Shown: in pieces, positions 33,078 to 43,200 of the stretch
Numbering within the stretch: the first letter of the stretch is position 1
How the letters are laid out: every line of letters begins with the position of its first letter
Assembly: GCA_964490845.1 (NCBI GenBank)
Contig: CAZBED010000002.1
Coordinates: 62,001-126,000 of the forward strand
Length of the DNA stretch: 64,000 bases
Source of the DNA: JADJSS01 sp964490845
GTDB lineage: Bacteria > Bacteroidota > Bacteroidia > Chitinophagales > JADIYW01
Reading direction: 5' to 3'
Made by a program: the position numbers and the translations under genes
Notes under the pieces: model-generated
Told to the model about the DNA's origin: nothing
The model's database searches: none
What the model saw: the letters and a program-made list of their open reading frames with translations, nothing else

Positions 33078-35597
33078 ATGCGTAAAAGTTGTTTATTCAT
33101 ATCTATATTGCTCATTTTCACGTCGTTAAGTGCAAATTGCCCTAAAAAAAGAAACAAAAACAAGATTTCGAGACAATTGGATGAGGTGGTTGTCACGCCC
33201 CAAAACCTTATTACTTCTTATAAAGGTTCCTATCAGAAATTTTTTGACCTGATGAGTACGAAACTTGTCATCCGCCCCGATTTCAAAGAAAAAAAATTGT
33301 ACGGAAAGGCGGAGTTAAAACTGAAACCTCACTTTTATGAACAGAAACAGCTGGTGCTGGATGCGAAGTGGATGGCTATAAATTCCGTAGAATTGAAGAC
33401 ACTCGAAGGCACCCGCAAACTCCAATACAGCTATGACACGTTGAAGTTGCGCATCGAGCTGGATAAATATTACACATCCGGCGACCAGCTGGATATTCTG
33501 ATTGATTATGTGGCGATGCCGTACACGCAAGACAGCGCACAGGTGGATGATGGCAGAGGGCTCTATTTTATAGATGTGGAAGACAAAAATCCTTACAAGC
33601 CTATGCACCTCTGGACACAAGGTGAAGAAGAGTCGGCTTCTTGCTGGTTCCCTACATTAGACGCCACCAACCAAAAATCAGCACAGGAAATATGGGTGAC
33701 TATAGATAAAAATCTAACATCGCTCTCCAACGGATTATTAATGGATACGAAAGAAAATGAAGACGGCACCAAAACCGACCACTGGAAGCAGGACAAGCCG
33801 CATTCCCCGTATCTGTTCTTTTTAGGAGTTGGCGATTTTTATAAAAACTCCGATAAATGGAGAGATAAGGAAGTTGCCTCTTATACCTTTCCGAAGTACA
33901 AAGAGACGCTGGCCGAAATATTCAGATACCAGCCGGAAATGATGGAGTTCTTTTCTCAGAAATTAGGAGTGGATTTTCCGTGGGATAAGTTGTCTAATGT
34001 GATTGTGAATGATTATACCGCCGGTGCAATGGAAAACTCATCAGTTGTTGTTTATTATGATAAACTGTTATGCACGAGGCAGGATTTGGTCGATTTAAAT
34101 TTTGAATACATTATTGCCCATGAGTTGTTCCATCAGTGGTTTGGTGATCTGGTCACGGCAGAGTCCTGGGCAAACCTGACCTTGAATGAATCATTGGCGG
34201 ATTATTCAGAATATTTATGGATGGAGTATAAATATGGAAAAGAGGAAGCCGATGGCTATGGCTACAGCTCGTTTAAAAAATACCTGCATGCCTTTAAATA
34301 TACCAATGAACCTATTGTCAATTATTACTATGACAAGACACATGACCTTTTTGATGCCATCCGTTATGAAAAAGGAGGACGGGTATTGAATTTGCTGCGA
34401 AATTATCTGGGAGATAAAGCGTTCTATGCATCACTGAATAAATACCTCAACGAGCATAAATTTAAAAACGCGGAATTGTCTGATTTGCGCAAAGCCTTTG
34501 AGGATGTTTCCGGCGAGGATTTAAACTGGTTCTTTAATCAGTGGTGGCTGGATAAAGGACACCCTATCTTAGATATCTCCCACCGTTATGACGAAAAAAA
34601 CAAGACCATTGAGCTGACTGTCCGTCAGGCGCAAACCAGTACAGACGGACCTACTTTTCGTATTCCTGCAAAAGTGGACATTTATAGTAACGGCAGTAAA
34701 GAAACAAAAATCATAGACATCACAGACAGGGTAATGACGTTTTATTTTGCATCCGCAAATGCCCCGCAGCTGGTAAATTTCGATGCGGACAAAGTGCTGC
34801 CTTGCGAGAAGACGGAAGACCTGAGTGAAGCGGAAAACATTTTTAAGTTTTATAACGCACCCTTATATCTGGACAAAGAGGAAGCACTGGAAGCGTTGAT
34901 GCATAGGCAAAAAGACAATGAGGCCGTACAGGGGGTTTTCCTGAAGGCTTTGCAGGATGACAACTGGTACCTCCGGTTGGATGCCGCAAATATGGTTGAT
35001 CCGGATAAGTTTTCAGATAAATCTCAGTTGGTGCTTACCCTGCAGAAGATAATCAATACAGACCCAAAGTCAGCGGTGAGAGAGAAAGCGCTGACTAAGA
35101 TGGTGAAAATCCAGAAAGATAAAAGCCAGGCATTGCTTGAGCATGTGTTAAACAGCGATTCATCCATCAGTACACTCTCCACGGCGTTAAACAACCTGAA
35201 TCTATACAATAAACCGAAGGCGTATGCTTATGCCACAAAGTTGTCTGTAACGGAAAACCCGGATTTACTGATGGCTATAGCCAAAATAGTTAAAGACACC
35301 ACCGCGGATCATCTTGAGTTCTTTAAGAAAGCCATCTGGCTGAACAATGCCAGAACATTCTATTCCAATTATAAATCGTTTACTGAGTACCTGCAAGTCG
35401 CTAATACCTCCATCCTGGAAAAAGGGATTTTGTTTTTAAACGATATCGCCCGTTATGAAGAATCGGACTTTATAAAAACCGGAGCCAAACAGGCGGTAAG
35501 AAATCTGAAATATTATTTTGAAGAAAGAGCAAAAAAAGACCAGCAGGCAGATGTCAGGTTGCAAATCATCAACAAGCTTGGGAAAGAGTTACTTTGA
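33078..35597 (+). CDS. M1 family zinc aminopeptidase with C-terminal HEAT-like region
   Basis: The ATG at 33078 starts a signal peptide (ending near SLS|AN); a GTG two codons earlier is less likely. The product is about 839 aa. The M1 exopeptidase motif GAMEN (about residue 320) and the zinc motif HELFHQW (His at about 348 and 352) with the third ligand in NESLADY (about 371) are intact. The C-terminal third (from about 590) is helical and armadillo-like, as in aminopeptidase N and leukotriene A4 hydrolase relatives. It would remove N-terminal residues from peptides in the periplasm or outside. It stands as a single gene, with about 160 bp upstream from the divergent carrier gene. Confidence 0.93.
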   Translation: MRKSCLFISILLIFTSLSANCPKKRNKNKISRQLDEVVVTPQNLITSYKGSYQKFFDLMSTKLVIRPDFKEKKLYGKAELKLKPHFYEQKQLVLDAKWMAINSVELKTLEGTRKLQYSYDTLKLRIELDKYYTSGDQLDILIDYVAMPYTQDSAQVDDGRGLYFIDVEDKNPYKPMHLWTQGEEESASCWFPTLDATNQKSAQEIWVTIDKNLTSLSNGLLMDTKENEDGTKTDHWKQDKPHSPYLFFLGVGDFYKNSDKWRDKEVASYTFPKYKETLAEIFRYQPEMMEFFSQKLGVDFPWDKLSNVIVNDYTAGAMENSSVVVYYDKLLCTRQDLVDLNFEYIIAHELFHQWFGDLVTAESWANLTLNESLADYSEYLWMEYKYGKEEADGYGYSSFKKYLHAFKYTNEPIVNYYYDKTHDLFDAIRYEKGGRVLNLLRNYLGDKAFYASLNKYLNEHKFKNAELSDLRKAFEDVSGEDLNWFFNQWWLDKGHPILDISHRYDEKNKTIELTVRQAQTSTDGPTFRIPAKVDIYSNGSKETKIIDITDRVMTFYFASANAPQLVNFDADKVLPCEKTEDLSEAENIFKFYNAPLYLDKEEALEALMHRQKDNEAVQGVFLKALQDDNWYLRLDAANMVDPDKFSDKSQLVLTLQKIINTDPKSAVREKALTKMVKIQKDKSQALLEHVLNSDSSISTLSTALNNLNLYNKPKAYAYATKLSVTENPDLLMAIAKIVKDTTADHLEFFKKAIWLNNARTFYSNYKSFTEYLQVANTSILEKGILFLNDIARYEESDFIKTGAKQAVRNLKYYFEERAKKDQQADVRLQIINKLGKELL

Positions 35598-36176
35598 TTA
35601 AATACGATGCTCTACCGCGAATTGTATTTTGTCCAGATAAGGAGACTGCGCCAGTTGCAGTAAAATAAATTCCGCCTCTTCTTTTGTTATACCTCTGCCA
35701 AAGGTCACCAGTTTGGTAGCGGTATCAAATTTTATAACGGTTCGTTGCTCATCTATCCAGTTGCCATTCCGGTTGGCTTTATAAATCTCCACATCTGTCC
35801 GGATGTTTTGGATGTCTTTCACATCATAAAAATTCCTGCGGTAAAAAAAGACCAACGGTTTATCAGTGATAAAAAATTCCTTATTGAGTAAAATCCGTTC
35901 TCTGCCAAAAAATAGCCAAATAAAGAAACTGGCACCAGCCATTCCCAGTGCGAACCAAGCTAAAATGGCAATGATTAATCCAACTTCTATCCAGAAGTGC
36001 GTAGTGTGTCTGAGGGTGGTGCCTACCAGCACAAACAAAACAAAAATCCATACCAGCGTGGCAAAAATCATCGCAACCAGTGCCTTCGTGTTTTTTTTTA
36101 AAGGGATGCGGATTTCCAGCAGGTTCTTCTTGCTGGAAACCCGGACACGATTCTTTGAGGATGAATTTTCTGTCAT
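35598..36176 (-). CDS. Small two-helix membrane protein of unknown function
   Basis: The start is placed at ATG 36176 (MTENSSSKNR); the 44 codons that could precede it overlap the promoter zone of the GH1 gene. The product is about 192 aa. Two hydrophobic segments follow a basic N-terminus (LVAMIFATLVWIFVLFVLV and LIIAILAWFALGMAGASFF), then a soluble C-terminal domain with FFYRRNFYDVKDI and KLVTFGRGITKEEAEFIL, reminiscent of PH-like membrane domains. No named family was identified. It ends beside the convergent aminopeptidase gene with no gap. Confidence 0.65.
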   Translation of the reverse strand: MTENSSSKNRVRVSSKKNLLEIRIPLKKNTKALVAMIFATLVWIFVLFVLVGTTLRHTTHFWIEVGLIIAILAWFALGMAGASFFIWLFFGRERILLNKEFFITDKPLVFFYRRNFYDVKDIQNIRTDVEIYKANRNGNWIDEQRTVIKFDTATKLVTFGRGITKEEAEFILLQLAQSPYLDKIQFAVEHRI

Positions 36177-36309
36177 TGGAGCTAATGCGAAGATAAAAAG
36201 ATTTTTAACGTAAAATTGTTTAGTATATTTGTTTGTTGGCGAATAGTTATAGCCAAAAATCATCGTTTTTTCGCGACTGACAATTAACCATTGACAAATA
36301 ACAATCAAA

Positions 36310-37488
36310 ATGAAAATACAATTTCCCGAAGGATTTATCTGGGGTACCTCTACGGCGGCCTATCAGATTGAAACAGCATCAGAAAATAACTGGAAAGGCC
36401 TGAAGTGCAAAGACGGTACAACATTCGATAAATGTTCACAGCATGATTTGCACCGTGAGGAAGATCTGGAATACATCTGCCAGCTTAGCAATGGGTATCG
36501 GATGAGCCATGACTGGGCAAAATTACAAAAAGCACCGTTTGCCGAATTTGATCCCAAAGAGGTGGAATCCTATCTGCTGTTTATGGAAGAATTAAAGCGC
36601 CGCGGCAAGCATATCATGCTGGTGTTGCACCATTTCACCAATCCGTTGTGGTTTGAAAAAGAAGGCAGCTGGGAAAAAGAAGGTAACCGCAGGATGTGGC
36701 TGGATTTTGTACAGAAAACCGTCGATACATTCGGACACTTGGTCGACAGCTGGAATACGTTTAATGAGCCGAATGTCTATGTTTCCAACGGCTGGCTGAC
36801 CGGTGAATTTCCGCCCTTTAAGAAAGGACGGCTTTTGCTGGCGAGAAAAGTGCTGAAAGAGATGCACAAGGCACACGAGGAAGCATACGACATCATTAAG
36901 CAAAAATCAAAAGCGCCGGTCGGCATATCTTTCAATACCGTACAGTTCAAAGGCGAAATTTTTCCGGGACATATTTTTGCCAAGATATTCGACTGGTGGT
37001 TTATGGAGTATTGCCACAACCATTTTTTGAAACAGGATTTTCAGGGCTTAAGTTACTATGCAAAAATGTCGTTCCGTCCCCTGCCGCTGGATAATATGAA
37101 TCATAGTGAGCAGTTGAAAAAATTAGGAAGAAGAACCGACCTGATGTGGGAATATGATCCGAAAGGGTTTTATACTATTTTTCACCGGTATTGGAAGAAA
37201 ACGCAAAAACCGATTATCATCACGGAAAGCGGTATCTGCACACACGATCCGAAAGTACGCATTGAAAGTATTAAAGAATATCTGGGTTGGGTGCATAAAG
37301 CACAGCAGGATGGTATTCCTATTCTGGGCTATTTTCACTGGAGTACCATGGATAACCATGAATGGAATATCGGGCAATATTATCGTTTCGGGTTAGTGGC
37401 TGTTGACTTTGCCACCGGCAAACGTTCGATGACGGAAGCCGGAACTTTTATGGGCGAAGTAGCTAAAAACAATAGTGTGGAGGTGTGA
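36310..37488 (+). CDS. Glycoside hydrolase family 1 beta-glycosidase
   Basis: The 392-aa enzyme starts with the GH1 signature FPEGFIWGTSTAAYQIETA. The acid/base glutamate is in WNTFNEPNVY (Glu153) and the nucleophile in IITESGI (Glu306). HWSTMDNHEWNIGQYYRFGL matches the substrate-pocket tryptophan loop. It is short for the family (usually 440-480 aa), with reduced loops. No signal peptide is present, so it acts on sugars already in the cytoplasm, such as beta-glucosides or galactosides. The ATG follows a run of AT-rich spacer; the gene is alone on its strand. Confidence 0.93.
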   Translation: MKIQFPEGFIWGTSTAAYQIETASENNWKGLKCKDGTTFDKCSQHDLHREEDLEYICQLSNGYRMSHDWAKLQKAPFAEFDPKEVESYLLFMEELKRRGKHIMLVLHHFTNPLWFEKEGSWEKEGNRRMWLDFVQKTVDTFGHLVDSWNTFNEPNVYVSNGWLTGEFPPFKKGRLLLARKVLKEMHKAHEEAYDIIKQKSKAPVGISFNTVQFKGEIFPGHIFAKIFDWWFMEYCHNHFLKQDFQGLSYYAKMSFRPLPLDNMNHSEQLKKLGRRTDLMWEYDPKGFYTIFHRYWKKTQKPIIITESGICTHDPKVRIESIKEYLGWVHKAQQDGIPILGYFHWSTMDNHEWNIGQYYRFGLVAVDFATGKRSMTEAGTFMGEVAKNNSVEV

Positions 37489-37495
37489 TAATATT

Positions 37496-38092
37496 CTATT
37501 TTTTCAAAATCCTCTTCCGTATCCTGCTCAGCGAAACCGGCGTTACACCGATATAAGAAGCGATGTATTGCAAAGGAACCCGGTTCAGCAAGTCAGGTGT
37601 TTCGCGGATAAGGCGCATATACCGCTCTTCAGGGGTATCTAATAAATAAGAGGTGATTCGTTGTTGGAGGAACGCCAGGTAATATTCCAGAATAAGTCTC
37701 CCTACCCGTTCAAATTTCGGACTCCTGTCATATAAAGTTTCCAGGTCTTTATAGTCAATAATAAACAACTCACTGTCTTCGATGGCTTGTATCGTCTGCG
37801 TACAGGGCTGTTTTAGGATATTGGATTCAAAACTGCCAATCAGCCCGTTTTCGAATGCCAGCAGGCAGGTGATTTCATTGTCATTTTTTTCATAAAAAAT
37901 CCGAAATCCTCCTTTTAATATGAAGGCAATCTTGGTATTCAAATTATTGGCATTAATAAAGTTTTCGCCTTTCTTGTAGGTCTTCAGGCTGCCGTACTGG
38001 ATAAGTGTCGCCCACTCCTTTGGTGTCAGAAAAGTGATGTCATAGTACTTCATGACACGCTGGGCTCTCGGGACAATTTCCATTAAATCCAT
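37496..38092 (-). CDS. Crp/Fnr family transcriptional regulator
   Basis: The 198-aa protein has an N-terminal cyclic-nucleotide-binding fold (about residues 20-135, with the YKKGENFINANNLNTKIAFILKGG strand pattern) and a C-terminal winged helix with VPLQYIASYIGVTPVSLSRIRKRI (about 170-195). It lacks the four cysteines of Fnr, so an iron-sulfur sensor is unlikely. The conserved GE-R cNMP pocket is not obvious, so the ligand is open. It is the last gene of a same-strand run from the CHAT protease (43307), starting 45 bp after the transferase gene, and may regulate that cluster. Confidence 0.9.
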   Translation of the reverse strand: MDLMEIVPRAQRVMKYYDITFLTPKEWATLIQYGSLKTYKKGENFINANNLNTKIAFILKGGFRIFYEKNDNEITCLLAFENGLIGSFESNILKQPCTQTIQAIEDSELFIIDYKDLETLYDRSPKFERVGRLILEYYLAFLQQRITSYLLDTPEERYMRLIRETPDLLNRVPLQYIASYIGVTPVSLSRIRKRILKK

Positions 38093-38137
38093 GTGTGAAT
38101 ATACTAAAAATACTCAGAGAAATACCTGCGACGTATA

Positions 38138-39247
38138 TTAGAATCGATTTCGCGGAACAGGCGGAGGTTGCAGATGCTGTTTAAATAAATCCTGCAGAAA
38201 GATATAGCCTGCATAGAGTTCAAATTCATTGTGTACTACAATCTGCGGATGAAGATACAACAACACACGTTTCCATTTTTTGTCATCGTAGGTGTCGCCG
38301 AAATCGATATATTCTTCAAACTGGTATTTGTGTATGGTCACCCCCGAGAGAATCAGCTCCATCTTTTGCGGTTCAAATTCCACGATATAATATAAACCTT
38401 CAATATCAAAATCCTGAATTTGCAGGTGGTAGACACCCTTCACGCAATCGGACTTCGGGTACATACTTCCCATATAGAAATATGGATAAAATAATTCCTT
38501 AAATGGCAGCTTAAATGCATTCAGCCAGGATACGGCCTGCTGCATTTTTTGAGTAAAAAAATCGTTGACCTTGGTTTTCTTATGCCTTTTTTCAAAGGAA
38601 ATCCATCGTTTGGTATACCAGTCATAAAACTCAAAGGAGTCAGCTAGTCTGAGTTTGTAATTGAATTGCGAAGGCTCGTATGCCACATATCCAGGATAGT
38701 AATATTTCAGTTGTAAGGATTTGGCATATTCCATCTCAAGCAACATTGTGTATATGCCTAAGCTGTATTTTTCGTATTGCTGGTCAAAGACTCCTATGAT
38801 GCTGGCCATGCTGGTGATACCTACATCAAAAAAACTATACCCGACCAGCTTTCCATTGTCATAAATATTGATTTCGTAGGTGTTGAAGATATGCTTATTG
38901 ACATTGTCAAATAAAAATGCGGAAATACTGGAAGACGCATTCCCTTTAAATCGCTTACGATGTTCCTTAAATAATAGTTCTTTTTCTACCGTAATGTTAT
39001 ACGGTTGTATGTTATAGGTGAAATGGTCGTTGTTTGTACGCAGGTTTTTACGCAGGCTCTTTGAGAATTCATGGTCTTTCAGCAAAACACGGATATGCAG
39101 CGTATTGAGCACTTCATCATTGAAATACAAAACCCTTGTGCGCATCAGATAGTTGCCGGTTCGGAAATAACCGGTAGCCAGCAATTTGTCTAATTGCCTG
39201 GCAGGCAATGTTCGTTCCGGAAAATGATATTCTAACGGCAACAACAT
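38138..39247 (-). CDS. Arginyl/leucyl-tRNA-protein transferase-like (Bpt/ATE family)
   Basis: The 369-aa protein resembles aminoacyl-tRNA-protein transferases over its first about 230 residues. LDKLLATGYFRTGNYLMRTR corresponds to the N-terminal element of Bpt/ATE, HRKRFKGNASSS to the following helix, and NIYDNGKLVGYSFFDVG, YEKYSLGIYTMLLEMEYAKSLQLKYYYPGY, QFNYKLRLADSFEFYDW to the GNAT-like core. These enzymes attach Leu or Arg to protein N-termini and mark them for ClpS/ClpAP. The cysteine pairs common in the family's N-terminus are missing here. The C-terminal about 130 residues are an extra domain. It lies 41 bp after the K+ channel gene. The catalytic activity is inferred, not certain. Confidence 0.75.
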   Translation of the reverse strand: MLLPLEYHFPERTLPARQLDKLLATGYFRTGNYLMRTRVLYFNDEVLNTLHIRVLLKDHEFSKSLRKNLRTNNDHFTYNIQPYNITVEKELLFKEHRKRFKGNASSSISAFLFDNVNKHIFNTYEINIYDNGKLVGYSFFDVGITSMASIIGVFDQQYEKYSLGIYTMLLEMEYAKSLQLKYYYPGYVAYEPSQFNYKLRLADSFEFYDWYTKRWISFEKRHKKTKVNDFFTQKMQQAVSWLNAFKLPFKELFYPYFYMGSMYPKSDCVKGVYHLQIQDFDIEGLYYIVEFEPQKMELILSGVTIHKYQFEEYIDFGDTYDDKKWKRVLLYLHPQIVVHNEFELYAGYIFLQDLFKQHLQPPPVPRNRF

Positions 39248-39288
39248 ACCTTAAAGGTAAAGCTGAAATATCAGATAAGAAAAGGAAA

Positions 39289-40269
39289 TCAGATAATTTT
39301 TTTCAGGTCTTCAAGTTGTGTTTTACTGCCGATGGCGATAATCCTGTCTGATAATTGTATGGTGTAATCCGGTGGGGGATTGATAATGTATTCCCCGGAT
39401 TTTTGTTTGATACCGAGTATCGTGGCACCGCATACATACCATGAGTTGATGTCCTGAAGACTCTGGGATTTTAATGGAATCAGTTCGCTGATGGCACAGC
39501 CTTTATTCTGATAGGTGCTCATCTCGTCAATAAATTCTTTTACATCAGGAAATAACACCAGATTGGCCATGTGTACGCCCCCCAGTTTGTCCGGCATAAT
39601 GACATTATTAGCGCCGGCAGTCTTTAGTTTTTTTACAGAGGTATCTTTCATCGCCCTGCTAATGATGGTGATTTCCGGATTCAATTCTTTTGCCGTCAGT
39701 ACCACAAACATATTGTCTGCATCGCTGGGCGTAGTGATTAAGATATGCCTGGCATGTTGAATGCCCGCTTTCAGCAGCACCTCGTCCTTAGTGGCATCAT
39801 CATACAGGAAGTATTCAAATTCATTAATTGGCGACCTTTCATTCTTATCTACGGCAACGAAAGGTATATGGGTTTTCTTAAGTTCTTTGATGGCTTCCAG
39901 CCCGTTCTGTCCGCATCCACATACGATGACATGGTCTCTTAACAGGTCTATTTTCTTTTGCATGGAAAGTTGTTTAAATAGTTTTCGAAATTCCCCGTCA
40001 AATAAAAACCGGGATACTTTAGTGATGACAAACGTAAGGATGGCAAGATTGGCCAGTATCAGCAGGATAGTAAATATTCTCCCGGCATCATCTAATGGTT
40101 TTGTTTCTGAATATCCTACAGATGCCAGCGTAATGATGGTCATGTACAATGCATCCAGAAAGGAATAATGCTGCAGAAGCATATAGCCTGCCGTTCCAGA
40201 GAGCATTAAGATGAAAAACAGAAACATGTATCTCAGCAATTCCCGCCATATTACTTTGTATAGATTCAT
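39289..40269 (-). CDS. Potassium channel with RCK (TrkA-N/TrkA-C) domain
   Basis: The 326-aa protein is a two-helix pore domain followed by an RCK regulatory region. Hydrophobic helices are residues 11-30 and about 60-82 with the pore between: LYMTIITLASVGYSETKPL. The filter reads SVGYSE where most K+ channels have TVGYGD. The RCK half starts at HVIVCGCGQNGLEAIKEL (Rossmann motif, about residues 112-129) and continues with YDDATKDEVLLKAGIQHAR; a TrkA-C-like end follows (residues about 250-326). It should conduct K+ under nucleotide or ion control. The start codon overlaps the stop of the CHAT gene (ATGA), so the two are translated together. Confidence 0.9.
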   Translation of the reverse strand: MNLYKVIWRELLRYMFLFFILMLSGTAGYMLLQHYSFLDALYMTIITLASVGYSETKPLDDAGRIFTILLILANLAILTFVITKVSRFLFDGEFRKLFKQLSMQKKIDLLRDHVIVCGCGQNGLEAIKELKKTHIPFVAVDKNERSPINEFEYFLYDDATKDEVLLKAGIQHARHILITTPSDADNMFVVLTAKELNPEITIISRAMKDTSVKKLKTAGANNVIMPDKLGGVHMANLVLFPDVKEFIDEMSTYQNKGCAISELIPLKSQSLQDINSWYVCGATILGIKQKSGEYIINPPPDYTIQLSDRIIAIGSKTQLEDLKKII

Positions 40270-43200
40270 GTTGTACGTTTCTTAGAAAATCTTTGAATGC
40301 TTACCAGTGCAAGATAACAAACAAAGAAAAATATTATGGGAATCCACCAGAATTTTGATAAAAAATTTGATGAAAGATGTATAGGGTGGCTGTTGCCGTA
40401 TAGTGTGTAATTCGCCCAATAGAAGGGTTGTGACCCAATGGCGTCTGCATTTCGGATATAATTTATCTTGGCTGATTGAAGCGCCTCCGACTTGGCAGAA
40501 CCTGAGAAAAGAGCTTTGTAGAAGGCACTGAGTATTTTTCCGGTCGACTTGTCAGAGGCATTCCACTGGGTGGATAGTATGTTGTCCGCACCGGCGTAGT
40601 GGAAGGCCCAGGCAAAATTCTGCATCCCTTCGCCTCCTTGCTGCTTTCCAAAGTTGCTTTTGCAGGCCGCTATTGTCATTAGCTGCGCATTGATTGTCAG
40701 CTTCCAGATTTCATTGATGGATAACATGTAATTACCCACCGGCTGAAATACCAGCGCAGAGGACAAAGGAGAGAGAGTATCTGTCTGAATATGCGCAGTG
40801 ATATGGATAATACCCGTGTTGGCGGCCTTTTCAATAAATGACGTCTTGGTGGCACTTTTTCCGGTCATTGCTTCAAAGCGCGAATAGGAATGCAAGGTAT
40901 TCAATTCTTCCTCCGTATTTAATGGAGCGAACCCCGATGAGACATAATCAGGCGCATAAAAAAGAATGGAATGATTGTCATCCGTCTTTGGATAGTTGAA
41001 ATAGGTGCCTGCGGCAAATGCATACAGGACGGAGTGATTATATATCAGATAATCTGAGGACTTGGGTTGCCGGCACAAAGCATCAAATGCCAGAGATTGA
41101 AGCAATTCATCCGGAATGATAATTAGCGATTTCTCCAGATTCATTGGGAGTAACAGTTTGTATAATGTAAAACCGGCATCAGCGTCATATTTTTTCTGAA
41201 TAATGGATTTGTTGAGTACGGATATCAGTGAATCTATTCGGCATTTAGAGCCACATTTCTTATACGTAATTCTGGTTTTTGAGATGGCTGTACAATAATA
41301 GTTTTCACCGTCATTCATATACAACAACATTGTTTGTTTTGACTTTAGCTGTTGTTGGAGTGTATGGATAGACAATTGTTTCTCGCCATATTTTAAAGCA
41401 TATATTTTCGGGTATTTTTGTTCTATACTTTTAGAAAAATCCTCATACGCATTTTGATAAAACATGATGGAATCATTTAACGCAGCGGATTCAGTATCCC
41501 GGTTTTCCTGCTGCAGCATAAAATAGTTCAGCCTCCCTATAATCTTTTCTGATAGCAATTGTTCGCCGGCCGGTAATATTTCATTGGAGGTATAATCAGC
41601 AATCCTGCTTCGGAGCAGATTGGCTTTATTGTTTTCGGCAAAAAACAGCAAATGCTCTATGAAATAGGCATCGGGAGTTTTATAAAAATGAGTGAGGAAG
41701 AAAATTCCGAGTTCATTGAGCTGTGTGATTTTTTTGGAATAATATAAACGACTCCCGGAAGAATAATATGTTTGTTTTATTGTATTGGCTTCGCGAATGG
41801 TAGCCTTAAGGAGAGCAATCTCAGGCTTTATGTCATGCGTATCGGCAGGATGATGCTGATACAAAGCTTTTTTACATTTGAGTGTTTGCAAAACACATTC
41901 CCAATGGTCATAGGGGTGAATAATTTTACGCTCCGGCATGGTATGCCTTAATGCGGAATTCGCGTATTCCAGCGCTCCGGATGGATTGTTTTCCTGTAAA
42001 CAGGCGTTCGATAATCCGGTCAGAGCATCTATGGAATAGATATTGTGAGGGCCATAAATTTCATGATATAATTCGTCTGCCAGTAAGAAATAGCGGGATG
42101 CATCTGTCGCCTTTTTTTGCTGAAGGTAGTTGTTTCCCAATTGATAATAAGCGTCTGCTAAAAATTCATTTCTCTCCTTCGCATTAAAACCAATAATCTC
42201 TTTGAGTTTTATCTCAGCTTCCTGAAACAGCTTTCTTTCTGTCAGCACTTTTGATAATTCAATGATACACTGGCTGTAGAGATTGTGGTTTTGGCTGTAA
42301 AACTTTTCTGTTAATTGTATGGCCATCCGCAGTTGCGCTTCCGCGTTGACATAATCCTGCAGATAGTAATAGGCGGTTCCACAATTCAGGTAACTGTAGA
42401 TGATGTCCGGTTGATTGTTGCCATACAGATTTTTGAGTATAGCTCTGTCTTTTTTAAAGTAATAAACGGCTTTCTCAATATTATCCGTATTCAGATAAGC
42501 TCCACCAAGTGCGGCATAGGCTTCCGCCGTTCTGGGATGGTTTTCGCCGAATTTCAAACGGTAAATCCTTAAGACTTCCCTGAAGTTTTGTTGCGAGGTA
42601 TAGTAGTCGCCGTTCTGTCCGGCCAGCAATCCGAGGTTATAGATGACCTGCGCCGTCTTGGTATGTTGTTTTCCTAATCTTCGTTCATAAATTTCATGGG
42701 ATTTGGTATAATAGACAGAGGCACTGTCAAATTCCGACTCAAGATAATACCAGCTGCCGATTTGGTTGCAGGCTTTTGCCCGTAACAGGGAATCTTCTGC
42801 AGTATGATAAACCGCATCAAACAGGGATTTGCTGACGGTAAATGAATCCAACCGGAAAAAGGCATCACCCAACAATAGTTTACATTCGTCAAAGAGGTTC
42901 TTGTCATGGATGAGGGTGCTTGCAGCCCTAAGTAAACGAATCGCATCGGCATATTTTCCCTTTTCAATCCAATATTTAGACTCGGTCAGCAGTAGTTTCG
43001 TATAGGCAGCGGAATGGCATTGCTGTGCATATGGTTTACTGACAGACAGTGTTTTATCCAGCGGGCCATACTGCTTGAGTTGCAATAAACATTCTGATAT
43101 CCCGGATAAAATTTCTGCCATCCGGGATGACTGATATTTCGGATCTGATTTTTTCAGGGCAGCCGTAAAGCATACGAGCGATCTGTAATAATCCTCCTTT

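Noticed and set aside
36177..36308. N-terminal extension of the small membrane protein gene
   Set aside because: It would run into the GH1 promoter region. The ATG at 36176 starts a better N-terminus.
40463..43100. Several ORFs of 60-97 aa on either strand inside the CHAT gene
   Set aside because: They are shadows of the long TPR-CHAT frame, which has intact motifs throughout.
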